Shown here one piece after another: positions 35,601 to 47,600 of a DNA stretch of 64,000 bases. This DNA comes from Terfezia claveryi (taxonomy: Eukaryota > Ascomycota > Pezizomycetes > Pezizales > Pezizaceae). Position 1 is the stretch's first letter. Each line of letters starts with the position of its first letter. Made by a program: the position numbers and the translations under genes. The DNA is taken from assembly GCA_015179025.1 (NCBI GenBank), contig WHUX01000174.1:47125-111124 (forward strand), given 5' to 3'. The notes below the pieces were generated by a model. The model was not told the DNA's origin and did no database searches. It saw only the letters and a list, made by a program, of their open reading frames with translations.

Positions 35601-35801
35601 GAATGAAGAGCATGGTTGTGAGGCTTGTTCTTCAGTAAGGGTGGTATTGAAAATAATCATTTCCTTTTGATATAGTTAAGTATTTCCATACAATACATCG
35701 TTCTCTTTTACAACTACTTCTACATCATGCTGATACCTAATATGGACACTTGCTACCCGATTAAGGACTTCTATATTATTTCTTTCACATGTGTTCATAT
35801 G

Positions 35802-36010
35802 CATCAGCAAAAAGAAATTGGCGTCAGGACGCACCACCAAGCGTCCGGACGTGATTTTGCGTCCTATGCATCCTGTGCGTCCGGACGCTCCGGGGTGTTG
35901 CATTACAATCCGGACACAACTAGGGCCCTGCGCTGCGTCGCAATACCCTTCCGACGCTATTGGTGACCGCTGTGCCGTCGGACGTACATTAGGTGCATAC
36001 CGCCGGACGA
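35802..36010. repeat. Left subterminal region of copy A
   Basis: Contains GCGTCCGGACG-type palindromes and GCGTCC/GACGC direct repeats. Its first 140 bp are nearly the same as 4,574-4,720 of the fold-back element, including ACGCACCACCAAGCGTCCGG. Confidence 0.75.
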
Positions 36011-36139
36011 TCCAACTTTGTCTATATTACTTCCTAGACGTCATGTAGTATGTGATTTACGACACACATGTTCCTAATCAACTTCTTGATCGTTCTGCTA
36101 GCCATATCTTTATTTATTGTTCTGCTAGCTATATGTATT

Positions 36140-39100
36140 CTAGTTTCCATCATGAATATCATTCCATGTATGTAGATCAATACGGTTATTTACAATATAT
36201 AGCTCTTCATCATGGATCGGGATTAGATGTGCCATGCCCTCTATGTCCGCAATTCTTATCACATGATCGGTTGATGGCAATCTGACGCGCACCATGCCCT
36301 CTGGGCCATCTGGCATTGATGATCCGACTATTGTCATTAGTGAAACATGTGCAAGGCGGTACGTATCTTTGGCTGCTATGTCTCGCAGTTTGAACAAAAC
36401 ATTTAGTCTGGCAGGAACCCTGCCGTCAAGACCACCGGAAACTTTCCCCTGTTTAGACTTGTGACATCGGACAAACACCTAGTCATGCCTTTCCTCTTGC
36501 TTGCGGAATAACTTACCCCCCATGCAGCGTACATGGTGTATCATATGTCCATCGCCATTGAAGGTCGGAACAGCAACTTGAAGTGTGATAAATGCTTCGA
36601 GGGGTGCATCCATGAGACGGGCTATGTCTGTTTCAGTGTCGGATGATTGCCGGTACGGGTACCGGGCAAGATACCTAGCTGTAAGCGTTAATAGGTCAGG
36701 TAGATTATAGTGTGTCTGCAAAGTCTTAAGATCATGTATAACTTTTACAGGTAGCCGTCCTTGCAACTTAGTTCTCATGAGCTCTGGGTCAGCGTTGCCG
36801 GGCAGATGTAAACTCTGACAGGGGGGAGTAACAATGGTACGTATTTGTCGGGCATGTTTGGGTTATCACAAATCCATTGCTCAATATTCCTTTCGCGCAT
36901 GGCGAAACTGTATGCCCGTGTGTAAGCGTGAATGATTTGGGGCACGGCATTGATATGATTGGTCCGCCGGTATGCGTCTTTCAGGGGCTTATGGGAGACC
37001 TCACAGATCTCAGTCGAATATTGCGGAAGTGATCCATATTTGGCTATTTGATCCGCAAAATGCGAAATCAAATGCATTTTCGGAAAATTGTAGTGTGCCC
37101 CACTGGTCAGCGTGTCATTCCACAAATCTTCATTTTCTTGTGCCTGATCGTCTTGGAGTTTGTGTCGTTTGGAGGGGGTTGCCAGTTGGGATTCATCCGA
37201 CGCCAGTTGTCAGTGATGTTCTGCACGGAGGTCTTTAGATGCTACCTTGGCTGAGGCCTTCGTAAACTTTGATGCTCGAAACCGGAGGAACACCTCTTTA
37301 TGTTTGTGAAAGTCCTGGAGGTAGTCCCTCATAGATTGTATTGTTTCGGGGGTATGTACCGTGTATTGTGCAATGAGGATGAAGTCCGTTAAATATCTAA
37401 CACACAGGATTGCCTTGTGGCAAGATGCCTTGTATCGAGTGGCAATTGCAGGGGCGTTGGTTCTCCGACTTAGTGCAGCCGTGAAGACGGCCAGCAGTAC
37501 CCGTAGCAAATTCCTCATCTCTTTCCCTTGCCATTGTGTGACCGCACGGTATGCCTTGTTTGGCCTGGTAAACCCCGGGAAAGGGGGCAATCGCGACCAT
37601 ATATGATTGAATATAGTCAGGCGTCCGACGTGCCCAGGAAGTCCTGGACCCATTTCATCATGTGGGACAGCATTCCGAGATGTAGTGTGTGTAGAGTATC
37701 TCCCCGAACCAGAGTATGAGGTTCACAGTCGGGGATATGCCAAAGGGCATTGTTGATCCCCTTAACTCCGTCAATTTCGAGTACTGTCAGGTTGGACTTG
37801 TGGTATGCAGTAGCATACCGGGAGTGTTGCCGGGTATCATAAGGTGTGTCTGGGAGGTCTCCAAATTCGTTTGGGGGGCAATGCAGACTGGGCATCGATT
37901 GGTGAGAATGCTATGAATCATGACATTCTCCATATGGTCTGCCAACCAGGCAGAGAGCCTAGGTATGCATTTGCGTACCTTCTCATCACAACATACCATA
38001 TCAATCCCTTGCTGACTTTGGGCGTCAGCTAAGGGACTGAGTATGGAGCTCAGTATCTCATGCGTAACCTGGAGGGCATCCAATTCCTGAGCCTCCATAG
38101 GGTTTCCAGGAACTTTAGCAAGGCGTTTAGGGGGGGTGGGTAATAACGCAATCGGGATCCAAGCGTTCATCGTCGGTTTGTTTCGTATGCTGGACTTTAT
38201 ATTCCCTATACTCATGTATAGGGGCCATAATTTCTTGTCTCCGGAGAAGTTGGTCAGATGTGTCTGGTCCGACGCCAAAAGGACAGGGACCAGTGTAGTG
38301 CCGATGGGAATGAGCCGCTGTAAGACTTACGTGTAAGCAAGGAGGCATAGTAGGATAATTAGGGTACATACCTGTTGATCCCACCACTAGGATGCGGTAT
38401 TCATCTCCGAATATATTCGCTCGTTATTCGCATTGAATAACTTGACTGGTTCCCAGACCACATGGGTCACAAATGTTCTCTGCCGCAATAGGTATTTGAT
38501 ACAATCTACTATATTGCAGTAGTAGAAATCCGACTTTGGTTCAGCGCATATTGAACGGATCCTGTGCTCCACTCAGGATCCGCAATCATTTTGTCCATTT
38601 GCTTCCACAATGTGTACCCCGATTTGAATGAGACACTTGACGTCGGACTGTCGGCGGGTGAGCTCATCAAAATATTGTCCCGGAAGAAATCGTTAATCCT
38701 CATTTTTGGGACCTTGCTGAGGGTGAAAAACCGGGCAAGCATATAATCCCGCGCATTTAAAAATGGATGGAGGTGATTGAATTGGGCCGAGCGCTGATTG
38801 ACAAATGGATAGTCACGTACAGGCTGTCCAGCCTGATATATGTCGGGAAGCCCCTAGTGACGTCGGTGGTATATGGATGTCCGTCGGCGGGGGGGTAGCA
38901 GTGGTTTCGGGAATAGGTTCTGCATCGGAGTCATTCCCGGGTTCTTCGACCTCATCCTGCTCCACCTCAAGCCCGGGTTCTTGGACGTCATCTTGCTCTA
39001 CCGGCTGGAAATCTTCGTCAAGGTCCTGATCATATTCAGGAATGCCTCCATAAGACCCTTCACCTTCAAGAGTTAGCCTGATCAATATCTGCAATGCCTC

Positions 39101-39320
39101 GGCAAGAAGCCTCACCTTCGTGGGTCAATCCTCCACCTGATTGTTCACCTGATTGTTCGAGGTAGGTTTCGGTATTCTGGGGAACGTCAGTTTCCCGACG
39201 CGCAACAGGGGTGAATGTCTGGTGTTTGTCCGGATGTTTGTTCTCTATGTGGTTAGCATATGCTCCCCAACTGGCATACATACGCTTGTACCAGGGACAA
39301 TGTGTTTTGGGGGGGTTCAT
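36140..39320 (-). pseudogene. Plavaka-type transposase, copy A (inactivated)
   Basis: The frame starts at 39,320 with a C2H2-like finger (THCPWYKRMYASWGAYANH) whose second Cys is now Tyr. An acidic stretch (39,115-38,813) follows. The core includes MRINDFFRDNILMSSP, then ASDQTHLTNFSGDKKLWPLY (38,278-38,220), CPVC (about 37,900), HTLHLGMLSHMMKWVQDFLG, LPPFPGFTRPNKAYRAVTQW, and HYNFPKMHLISHFADQIAKY with EVSHKPLKDAYRRTN (37,080-36,970). These are hallmarks of Plavaka transposases. An intron (GTATGT...TTACAG, about 38,310-38,365) seems real. Damage includes a one-base loss near 38,540, a frame change near 37,875 and a TAG at 36,479-36,481. Catalytic Asp/Glu residues were not assigned. Confidence 0.8.
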
Positions 39321-39479
39321 TTTTGAGGTTGTGTAGTTTCACGTTGTCTTTGATCAGTGGTGAGTGGTGTCGAGGTGAGTTTCGAAGTTGTGCGAGACAG
39401 TACATTTGATATCAAGCTCGTCAGGGATTCGCCTTGTGCCGTCGGGTTTGGACACCAACAAGAATAACTAAGTTATGGT

Positions 39480-39610
39480 TCCTTGGCGAATATAAAATAA
39501 AAAGTAAAAAACAGAGTAAGGATCGAACCTGTGCATTAGGAATTACCACCCGAAAAAATATAATACAAATTGAAACCTAAACCACTACACCACAACCCAT
39601 AATATGTAAC
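39480..39610 (-). other. tRNA-like sequence inside copy A
   Basis: Read on the minus strand, GGTGTAGTGGTTTAGG resembles an A box and GGTTCGATCC a perfect B box, about 55 bp apart, followed by a T-rich stretch. Stems do not fold well, so this is not a functional tRNA gene. The matching region in copy B (61,320-61,435) retains the same layout. It may be an RNA polymerase III promoter, a SINE remnant, or chance. Confidence 0.35.
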
Positions 39611-40096
39611 CTCTATATGATAATTACTATATAGGACGCTACTGCATTAATCTAGTATTCGAAGCAAAGTTGTTTGTGTTATATATATTGCCGTCTAGAG
39701 TAGGTGCGTTTGTAGTTTGTAGGCCACACACATCCTGGGTTGGCCTAGTGCTGTCGGGTTTGGACATGACCTAGTACTTGCATTACATTGTCTACGTTTT
39801 GAAATTTGACCACTAACCGTCGATTTCAAACGAAGGCCATCGCCGATGTAGTATAAAAAGACCCGACATAGCCTGTATTGTAGTCCTATCATTCCTACGT
39901 ACAGTATCTACAGAAACTCAGCTACCTAACTAGACTACACTGACCTTTGCGTTGACCGCAAACACCAAGATATTGCTTATTTAGGTACATTTCCCTATAA
40001 GGTGATCCTCTATTTACCCAAACTCACACCCGATGCATAAGGAGGACAACCCGACTAACCCAGACTAGACTAACACGACCCACATTCAACACCAAA

Positions 40097-41271
40097 ATGG
40101 TTACTCCTAAGAACCTAATTCAGAACTCGAAGACCGACTTGGGGTGGGATACACGAGATGCCGACTACACATCATGGCGCAATGCTGTCAAGGACTATTG
40201 TGCCCAACATTCAATCCGAAGTTGGGCCTCAGCAAGCCAAAATGAGAAAGATGCTCTTATCATTGCTGCTCGCAGCCTAACTGGATTTAGGACTTCTATG
40301 AGGAATCGACTGGCCGGTGGGTCCGAGTCCCACCAAAAGGCACTGGAGGCACTACTACAAGATTGCCTAAAGAAACGTTCTGAGACATCAAAAAACCTGG
40401 CTATCAAGCGTGCTCGAAAGAGGGCACATGCTCATGAGAACTCCGACGAAGAAGAAGACATCTCCGATGCCGGCGAAGCTGCAGGGACCGCGGTGGCATT
40501 CTGGGTGTGTGATCCTGAGATAGGAGAGCATAGGGATATCAACGGGTGGATCTGGGATGAACGGGATAGGAGGAATTTAGTGGTTATTCAGACAAAGACT
40601 CTAGACGGGATTTGGGACATGGTTAAAGCTCATGTTCCTGCTGATAGAAAGGTTCGAGAAATTTTGGGCGCACCCAAGGACCCGAACCCTCCTAACCTCA
40701 GCTTTCCTGCCGACTATACTAGTCTCCATTCTGACACGGAGGTGAAGGCATTTTTCCGAATGTCTAAAAGTGACCCGGTACGCCTAATGGTGTTACTCCA
40801 TTCTGTACCCCCAAGAGCCAATACCCCCCCCAAGCCTATCCTTACTTCGAACTTGAGAAGTTTATCCCCCGGAACGAATATGAAGATTTTGCCGAGGATT
40901 TTGATGCGAACATACGCAATGTCGCTGGGGTCCGTCGGCGTCAGATATCTACAAGAGACCATACTTTCGAACAATGCAAGTATGAACTCCGTGGAAGAGT
41001 GGACCGCCAGCAGGAAACCCTGAGCGATATCAAGAAGGAGCACAAGCGCCTCTTCCCAAATGCAGGCATCATCGATTCCGATGATGAGGATTACTGCTAC
41101 ATTCGATACCTCAAACGGCCAAAAATTACCTCTGGTCCGCAACTCGTCAAGGCACGTCAGGTGGTAGCCGTAGGGCATCGGGCTACTCGATTGAACCGAC
41201 TCTTGGGCGTTCGACGGGTGGTGAGGAAAGTTCGCGGGTTGAACGCAGCCCAATACCATTGGAGACGATAA
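40097..41271 (+). pseudogene. Plavaka accessory gene 1, unknown family (one frameshift)
   Basis: A protein of about 390 residues if read across a single frame break. It starts MVTPKNLIQNSKTDLGWDTR. It has a basic stretch (KRARKRAHAH) and an acidic stretch (DEEEDISDAGEA) near residues 113-135, then NGWIWDERDRRNLVVIQ and VKAFFRMSKSDPVRLMVLLH. After the break come FEQCKYELRGRVDRQQETLS and IKKEHKRLFPNAGIIDSDDE. The break is a one-base deficit at or just after the run of eight C at 40,814-40,821, compared with the copy B sequence at 62,664-62,694. I recognise no family. The gene is divergent from the transposase and present in both copies, so it is part of the element rather than a captured one-off. 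Confidence 0.7.
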
Positions 41272-41744
41272 ATGCCTAAGAGGATCTTTTTACATAACTT
41301 TGGACGTAGGTAGACAGTTTGGGGACGTCGTATCATTCTGTTTAGTTGGGTGTTAGTTGGGGTTTTCTAGTCTGGTTGGTATGGATTTTCTAGCGTTTTC
41401 GGGATTTTTAGAGTTACTCGGGATTTTTATAGGTAGTCGGGCTCTTTTGGGGTTAGTCGGGTTTTATTCTGGTAGAGTCGGGAGTTTTTCTAGATAGATG
41501 GAACTGTTTTCAAGATAGCAAAGCAGACTCGGAAGTTAATAAGTACCATTTGGATCCGCTCTCATTCAGTTGTCCCCTATAGCCCAAATTTCCGACTCCT
41601 CATGTCCTCTCCTCACCCTCAATATCCCCCCACTTGTCATCAACCCATCCCTCTGAACATTCCCATCCCTCTGCACATTCCCATCCCTCTGCACATTTCT
41701 GTTCACTCTGCACAACCCCATCCCTATTCACATCAACTTTCCAT
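41272..41744. other. Spacer between accessory genes in copy A
   Basis: Contains GT-rich direct repeats of the form TAGTCGGGTTTT (41,330-41,500). The same spacer is seen in copy B at 63,540-63,840, so it is part of the element. No gene is recognised. Confidence 0.55.
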
Positions 41745-43335
41745 AATGTCACGACGCCCGGGCGAAAGTTCACAGGGTGTTACACGATAGCAAACAATTC
41801 CTTCATATGACGCGGAGGACGAAGAGGACGAAGATGAGGAGACTGTTCTTCAGCCTCCTCATATAGCACTGTCCTCAAAATGACGTGCGGCGTCGGATGG
41901 GACATGCCCGCGAGGAAACTGTGTATCCAATACGCTCCTTCACAGACTTCGATTCCAGGCTGCAAGTAAGTACCACCTCACATCTAGATCCATGAGTCCA
42001 GCTAACTCCAATGTACATAGTCCTCCCCACCGGCACCCCCTGCTAGCAGAAGGCGGCTTTATACTCACACTGAGTCCAGTGTGAGTAATCTGCCCAGTGA
42101 TGGGTTTAACTTTGACTCCGAGACACCCCAGGAACAACAGATCGACCTGACGGTCAACAAGCCCTCTCGTGTCGGGCTGCGATCCAGGTCGTTTTTCGCT
42201 ATCCCAGACGAGTACAAGGAACTCACCTCGCGAGCGGCCGAGCATGTGCGCTTTTATACTTTATTCGGAAATCTAATGCTAAATGCGGAGGAAATCCAAC
42301 AATTGTTATCAGTAGCCTGGCTCAAAGCTCAAGAGGAAACTAGAGAAAAACTGAAACGCATGAAAACGGCAAATGCCTATGTATGTACTCTTCCCTGTTT
42401 GCGACGTCGGATGCTATTCTAAACTATCACAGCTGCATAGCATATATTCGCGAACTCGAGCACACCTTGTTTACGAATGTAAACATGGTATTGTCGAGCT
42501 TTTCGCCTTGAACCACCTACCTCAACACGAGATAGCTGAGCGGGTGAAGTACCTGTTATTTCAGGATCGGTTCATTTGCAGAGAAGATGGCCGGGAGGTA
42601 AGCCTTCCTTCTGGCCTCGGAGGTCTGACATGACTAACACTTATACAGGCCACCAGAGGCATTTCCGTGCTAACGAAATCACGGAGATCATCTTCCGTAA
42701 ATATTTCTCAAATATGAAAATGCGCGGGAACTCGGATGATACCTTCTTTGATTCGATCAATGAAGTGTTCATCTGCCTAGTCACCTCTGCCATGCGTCAT
42801 TGCCTGAAGGCATGGACAACCGGGGTGTATGTTGAACCGCCAAGTATAGGGAATTTCAGATACGATACAACTGTCAGTAAGTATTTCTCACCCGACGAAG
42901 GGAGCACACTTTCTGACGTGTATAGCAACCTACAAACGGTTTATAGCCACCTGGAATGCCCACCCCCGAAAGTACGTGTGCTCCTCTTGGCTGCAATCAA
43001 GGCAGATATAGGCGCACGTTTGGCCGCCACACAGCAAAACAGTTCACTGGAATCAGACCAACCCCTGCGAATCAGCAATACCTCGGTCTTTGAAGCTGAG
43101 CTTGTTCAAGAACTTGCCGAGCTTGCAAAATCAAAATACCTCAGCCGACAACGGATTCCCGACGTACTTCAGCACAAGAATAATGCGGTTGAGGATGAAA
43201 CTACCTCCGTTGGTAAGTTTTACGTCTTTCTACGCTTATAACCATTCAGACAAGGCTAACTATCTTGGATGGGGAAGCTCAAGATGCGACGATGATTACG
43301 AGACCACGATGAAGATAGATAACCTTGACAGATAA
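41745..43335 (+). pseudogene. Plavaka accessory gene 2, DUF6532-like
   Basis: The best-supported part is 42,081-43,335. Exon 42,081-42,380 encodes VRFYTLFGNLMLNAEEIQQL and a long helix. A GT-AG intron (42,381-42,432) leads to RAHLVYECKHGIVELFALNH and ICREDGRE. After an intron ending near 42,648 come GHQRHFRANEITEIIFRKYF and VTSAMRHCLKAWTTGVYVEP. A ~37-nt intron (43,213-43,249) precedes the last exon. This order resembles the DUF6532 family, common in mushroom-forming fungi, of unknown function. Frame phase across the second intron is off by one, which may be a small indel. A likely upstream exon from 41,745 (MSRRPGESSQGVTR, then an acidic EDEEDEDEE run) holds two stops. The family assignment is from recall of its pattern. 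Confidence 0.55.
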
Positions 43336-44062
43336 GTGGAAGAATATGATGGAAGTTATGAGGTAGCAGTGCTGGGGCTTATTATGTCTTTTGCTATTTT
43401 TTTTTTGCTATATTTTTTTATTTGGTGAATTTTTTTTTTCGATAAATACAATTTTTTTTAGGTATGGATTAGCAAGCTAGAATTCAAATATGAAATAATT
43501 CCAATTTCAAGTAAAATAGATCCAGGGTTCACCCGCTTGCATTGCCGATGTACAATGTCGGGGAGCCCGCGTTGTAGACGTCAGATCGGAGCAGGCCAGA
43601 GTTGAGGAAGAGCACCCATTTGCGTAAACGTTGAGGAAGAGTAGTCAATAAACTTACTTCGTTGGGGACGAAAGTAGTGAGTGCGACAGCGTCATAGACG
43701 CTGCTCCAATTCAGAATGTCCTCGGTGATGCACGTACAATCGACAAATACTTCAAGGATGTGAGTCCACAGACCAAATGCGTCGGGAGGAACATTGCATT
43801 AGCCTTACGTCCGAGACGCAAGGGGCACCCGCCAAAGATAAGCCTTGCGTCCAGGGCGCAGGCGTGCCTGCCAAGGGTAAGTCCAGCGTCCCAGGCGTGG
43901 GACCACTGTCCGAGTGCGTCCCAGGCGTGGGACCACCGTCCGAGTGCATCCCGACGCTAGCCCACCGAACGGTTGGCGTCCTGATTGTAAGTTCCTGTCC
44001 CATGCGTCCTGTGCGTCGGACGCACAGGAAGACACATGACGTGAATATTTTTTTTGCTGATG
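43336..44062. repeat. Right subterminal region of copy A
   Basis: 43,336-43,740 has T-rich tracts and no gene. 43,770-44,062 holds repeats of CCAGGCGTGGGACCACCGTC and GTCCGAGTGCGTCC, then CCCATGCGTCCTGTGCGTC shared with 7,075-7,110 of the fold-back element, and ends in the terminal inverted repeat. Confidence 0.65.
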
Positions 44063-44064
44063 TG

Positions 44065-44543
44065 TCGTTCACATGTTCTTATTATCTTTGCTTACTTTCC
44101 TAACTTAGTATCTATTATCGTTGCATGATGCTACTTTACTACTTAAGGTTACTGCTTACTTGTCTGAGTTGTCATGACTCAATGATCACCACTTCTATGA
44201 CTTTCTGTTATATTCGTTGACTCATATTACTGTCTCAGTTGTACACTTCTATGTATTTCTTCATTCACATGTGCACGATATACTATTCTTAGGTTATGTA
44301 ACTTAGACTTTCCTACTAGATCTTTACCCTCAACTTGTACCATTATATACGAGCTTCCTACTCCTGTATCTAGTCCTACACACTTCTCTATTAGACTCAA
44401 TAGACTGTCTATTCTCGACATAGTTCAACTATCTGCTCTCTCGCACTTCTGCTCACTTGCACTCTCTGCTTAATAGCACTACTGTCCACCGCTACTACCT
44501 CCATAATTACTACTGTGATACCTCCGCTCATAGTAACCTTTCA
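44065..44543 (+). repeat. Copia 5' LTR (start uncertain)
   Basis: The region upstream of the primer-binding site behaves as an LTR: T/C-rich, ending in CA at 44,542-44,543. Its start cannot be fixed because the Plavaka copy A ends at 44,062. Part of the LTR may lie on the other side of that insertion (35,640-35,801). No 3' LTR is present in the window. Confidence 0.45.
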
Positions 44544-44546
44544 ATA

Positions 44547-44558
44547 GGTTATGAGCCC
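44547..44558 (+). other. Primer-binding site, initiator-tRNA anticodon type
   Basis: GGTTATGAGCCC is the exact complement of GGGCTCATAACC, the anticodon stem-loop of initiator methionine tRNA. Some Ty1/copia elements prime from a cleaved half of this tRNA. Its position 3 bp after the LTR end supports the LTR border. Confidence 0.75.
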
Positions 44559-44623
44559 AGAGTAGCTCAGGACAACTCGATAACTTTCTTGTATTTACCT
44601 TCTCTCCCACACATATCTATATA

Positions 44624-47600
44624 ATGGTATCCAGTTCAGGTTTTGGTTCTAGTGGTAAAGGAAAGGCTGTACCATCTATCTTCTGACCCCCGAAAGACTT
44701 CAAGCCTATTCCAGTCAAACTCGATAATATTGAGTCACTTACAGGCAAAGACAACTACGAAGACTAGGCTGATACTGTTAAGATGATTATGAGAGGCATG
44801 GGTTGTAAGGAACTCGTTATTGAAGAACTTAAACCTGCGACAGATGCGACACAAGAAGAGAAAGAACTCTTCGCAGCAATGGAAAATCAAGCTATCTTTA
44901 TGCTAATACAGGTTATCAGCAAACCTATACTGAAGGTCGTCTCTAAGTTTGATTCACCACACGAAATCTGGACTCATCTCAAAGACCAGTATTACCGTGA
45001 TATTCTATTTTCTTTTGTACATCAACTGCGCACACTCTTCACTCTAGCCTCAACCTACACTCCTACTACCTCCTTCGCTGACTTCATTGAGCAATATGAG
45101 ACTGAGTAGTCTCGACCTTACTCTCTCACTGGCTCTTCAAATGAATATCGCAAATCCCTTCGCACTTTCCTTGATAAGGATGAAGCCAAAAGGGACATTC
45201 TCCTATCCTTCCTTGTCGAACATTACTCTAATATAGTCGACAACCTCTCAACTAAGTCCAACCTTACATATGCCAATGCAAAATTATGACTCCTCTCTAT
45301 TGGTTCCGAAATCGAAAAACGGGATACTGCTCTCTCTGCCTCCTTCAAAAAGAAAGGCAAGCCTCAACAGCAGCAATCACAACAACAGAACAAGGACTCC
45401 GATGTGGAATGCACCTATTGCAAGAAGCATCAACTCGGTAAATACACAGGTCATACATGGCAGAAGTGCCAGAAGTTGAAGAAGTCAAACGAGGAAAAGA
45501 AGAAGGATAAAATGAAGGAAGACAAGAAGGAACAGGCACTTATCATTGGTAGCTTTAGTAGTTCCAAGGACGAGGCTCTAAGCGTCAGTAACCCATCCCA
45601 AAAAACCATCTGGAAATTCGATACGGCATGCAGTGCTTACATGACCAATAACATAGGACACTTCGAGAACTTTTTAGAGGATAGTGGAACTGTAGAAGGA
45701 GCTGGCAATAATCTCCTCGAAGCTAAAGGAAAAGGGATGGTCCTTCTTAACTGTCTACTTCCCAATGGCTCTACTTCTACTGTTCGTCTTGTCAATGTTC
45801 GATATGTTCCTTCTCTTGGTCACTCACTGTTTTCTTAGAATGCTGTTCAATCTCATCTTTCCACTTTTTCTATGGACTCCGGGTTTTATGTTACAAAGAA
45901 AGGCAATGATTCTGTGTTATTTATGGTGGAATTTGTTAGAAGTCTCCCGTTTATTATTGAGTCAAATGAAAAGGCATTGGTTTCCTCCTCTCGAAAAACT
46001 ATCGATCACTGGCATCAATCATTCGGTCATCAAGCTATTACTGTCCTCAAGTATAAAGAACTCTACTCTGACGGTGATATTCTCCCAACACCCCCTGATA
46101 ACTATCATTGCGAGCCATGCATACTCGCCAAATCTACTCACTCTGTCCCTAAGTCTACAACATCTCGTGTCTCCAATATTCTCGAACTTATTCACTCAGA
46201 CCTTAGTGGTAAACTCCCCACACCCTCTTTTGGTGGAGCAAACTACTTCATCACACTTATCGATGACTACTCTCATGCTTCTTAAGTCTACTTCCTTAAA
46301 CAGAAATCCGACTCAACTAAATCAATCCAAGACTTTATTACCTTAGTTGAAAAGCAAACATCACACTATGTTAAACAGTTTCGAACTGATAATGGTAGAG
46401 AGTATGTTAACAAAGATCTCGAACAGTTCTTTAATTCAAAAGGCATCGTGCATGAACTAACGCCCCCTTACTCTCATGAATCTAATGGTGTAGCTAAATG
46501 CTTCAACCGAACAATACAGAATATGATGAGGGCTATGTTAATAAATATGGACAAAAGATTCTGGGCTGAAGCATGCTCAACTTCGACCTATCTCCGAAAT
46601 CGGTCACCTCATAGTGCTGTCAAAGGGAAGACTCCCTACGAGGTCTTTCACGGAAATAAACCTACCATCTCTCACCTTCAACCCTTTGGCAAGTAATGTT
46701 ATATATACATACTTGAGGAACGATGACCTGCAGGCAGTAAACTCCTACCACGGGCTTAGAAAGGTATATTCATTGGTTATACTAATAGCACAGCTATCTA
46801 TAAGGTCCATGTACCTTCTAGAAAGCATACTTATACAGTTTGAGTACAAGATGTCATTTTCGGACTGAGTACAACTCCAGAAGGGGTACCTCCACCTCCA
46901 TCTAACTCGACTAATCCATCACAGTCACCAACTACGAATACTGCTTCTCTTTCTGCTTCTCCACTTGAAGTAATCCCATACACTAGCTCAGAATTTCCAA
47001 ATAAATATCTCTGGCAACAATGGTGTATACGAAATCCAAAACAAGCAGAAGAATAGTATTTTAAGGGACACGCGCTCATTCATAAAGCATGGTTCCCTGG
47101 TATGACTCTTTCCCATCCGACTGAAACAACATCGGACACAACTACTTCCTCACTACCTATTCCTACAACATCAACTGCAATGTCATCACCTCCTCTACCA
47201 GCTCCTAGACCTATACCCAAACCAACTCCACAAGTTCACTTACCTCCTCCACCTCAAAATCGAGATGAATATTCACCACTTACTTCACTTCCTCAAGACC
47301 TTCGACAATCTTTACCCGATAACTCCAATGATGGAAACTTCACCCGAATCATTAGTGGAAAAATAGTTAGACCTACAACTATTACGAAGCCAGGTCGAGC
47401 TGTTTTTAAGCCAATAAAATTCGGAACTGCACAAGCTCCCATTGTTCCTATAATTGGTACAAAGATACAGTTTGATGGTCGATCTAGATTAATCGAAGAC
47501 CTACCTGAAGTCTTTGACGAGGATAATGATGAAGATAAAGTATTGATCACTTTAGTCTTACAACATGGTGATGAACCTCGAACCTTTAAACAGGCTGTTA

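Larger units (their letters stand above)
35802..44062. mobile_element. Plavaka-type (CACTA-like) DNA transposon, copy A, 8.26 kb
   Basis: The left end is CATCAGCAAAAAGAAATTGG and the right end ATATTTTTTTTGCTGATG, with TG duplicated outside (35,800-35,801; 44,063-44,064). Both ends carry GCGTCCGGACGC-like subterminal repeats. Inside are a minus-strand transposase relic (36,140-39,320) and two plus-strand accessory genes (40,097-41,271 and about 41,745-43,335), divergently arranged around a ~780-bp intergenic region. The ends match those of the fold-back element at 4,574-7,135. Sequence is much better preserved than copy B (57,287 onward), but the transposase has frameshifts and a stop. Confidence 0.8.

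Noticed and set aside
36479..36520. Intron ending at the shared TAG of the Plavaka transposase
   Set aside because: A GTAAGT...TAG pair exists in copy A but is only 38 nt, breaks the downstream frame, and its donor is changed in copy B.
38805..39115. Plus-strand frames rich in Ser/Gly opposite the transposase acidic region
   Set aside because: They are the antisense of an Asp/Glu-rich transposase segment and carry no independent support.
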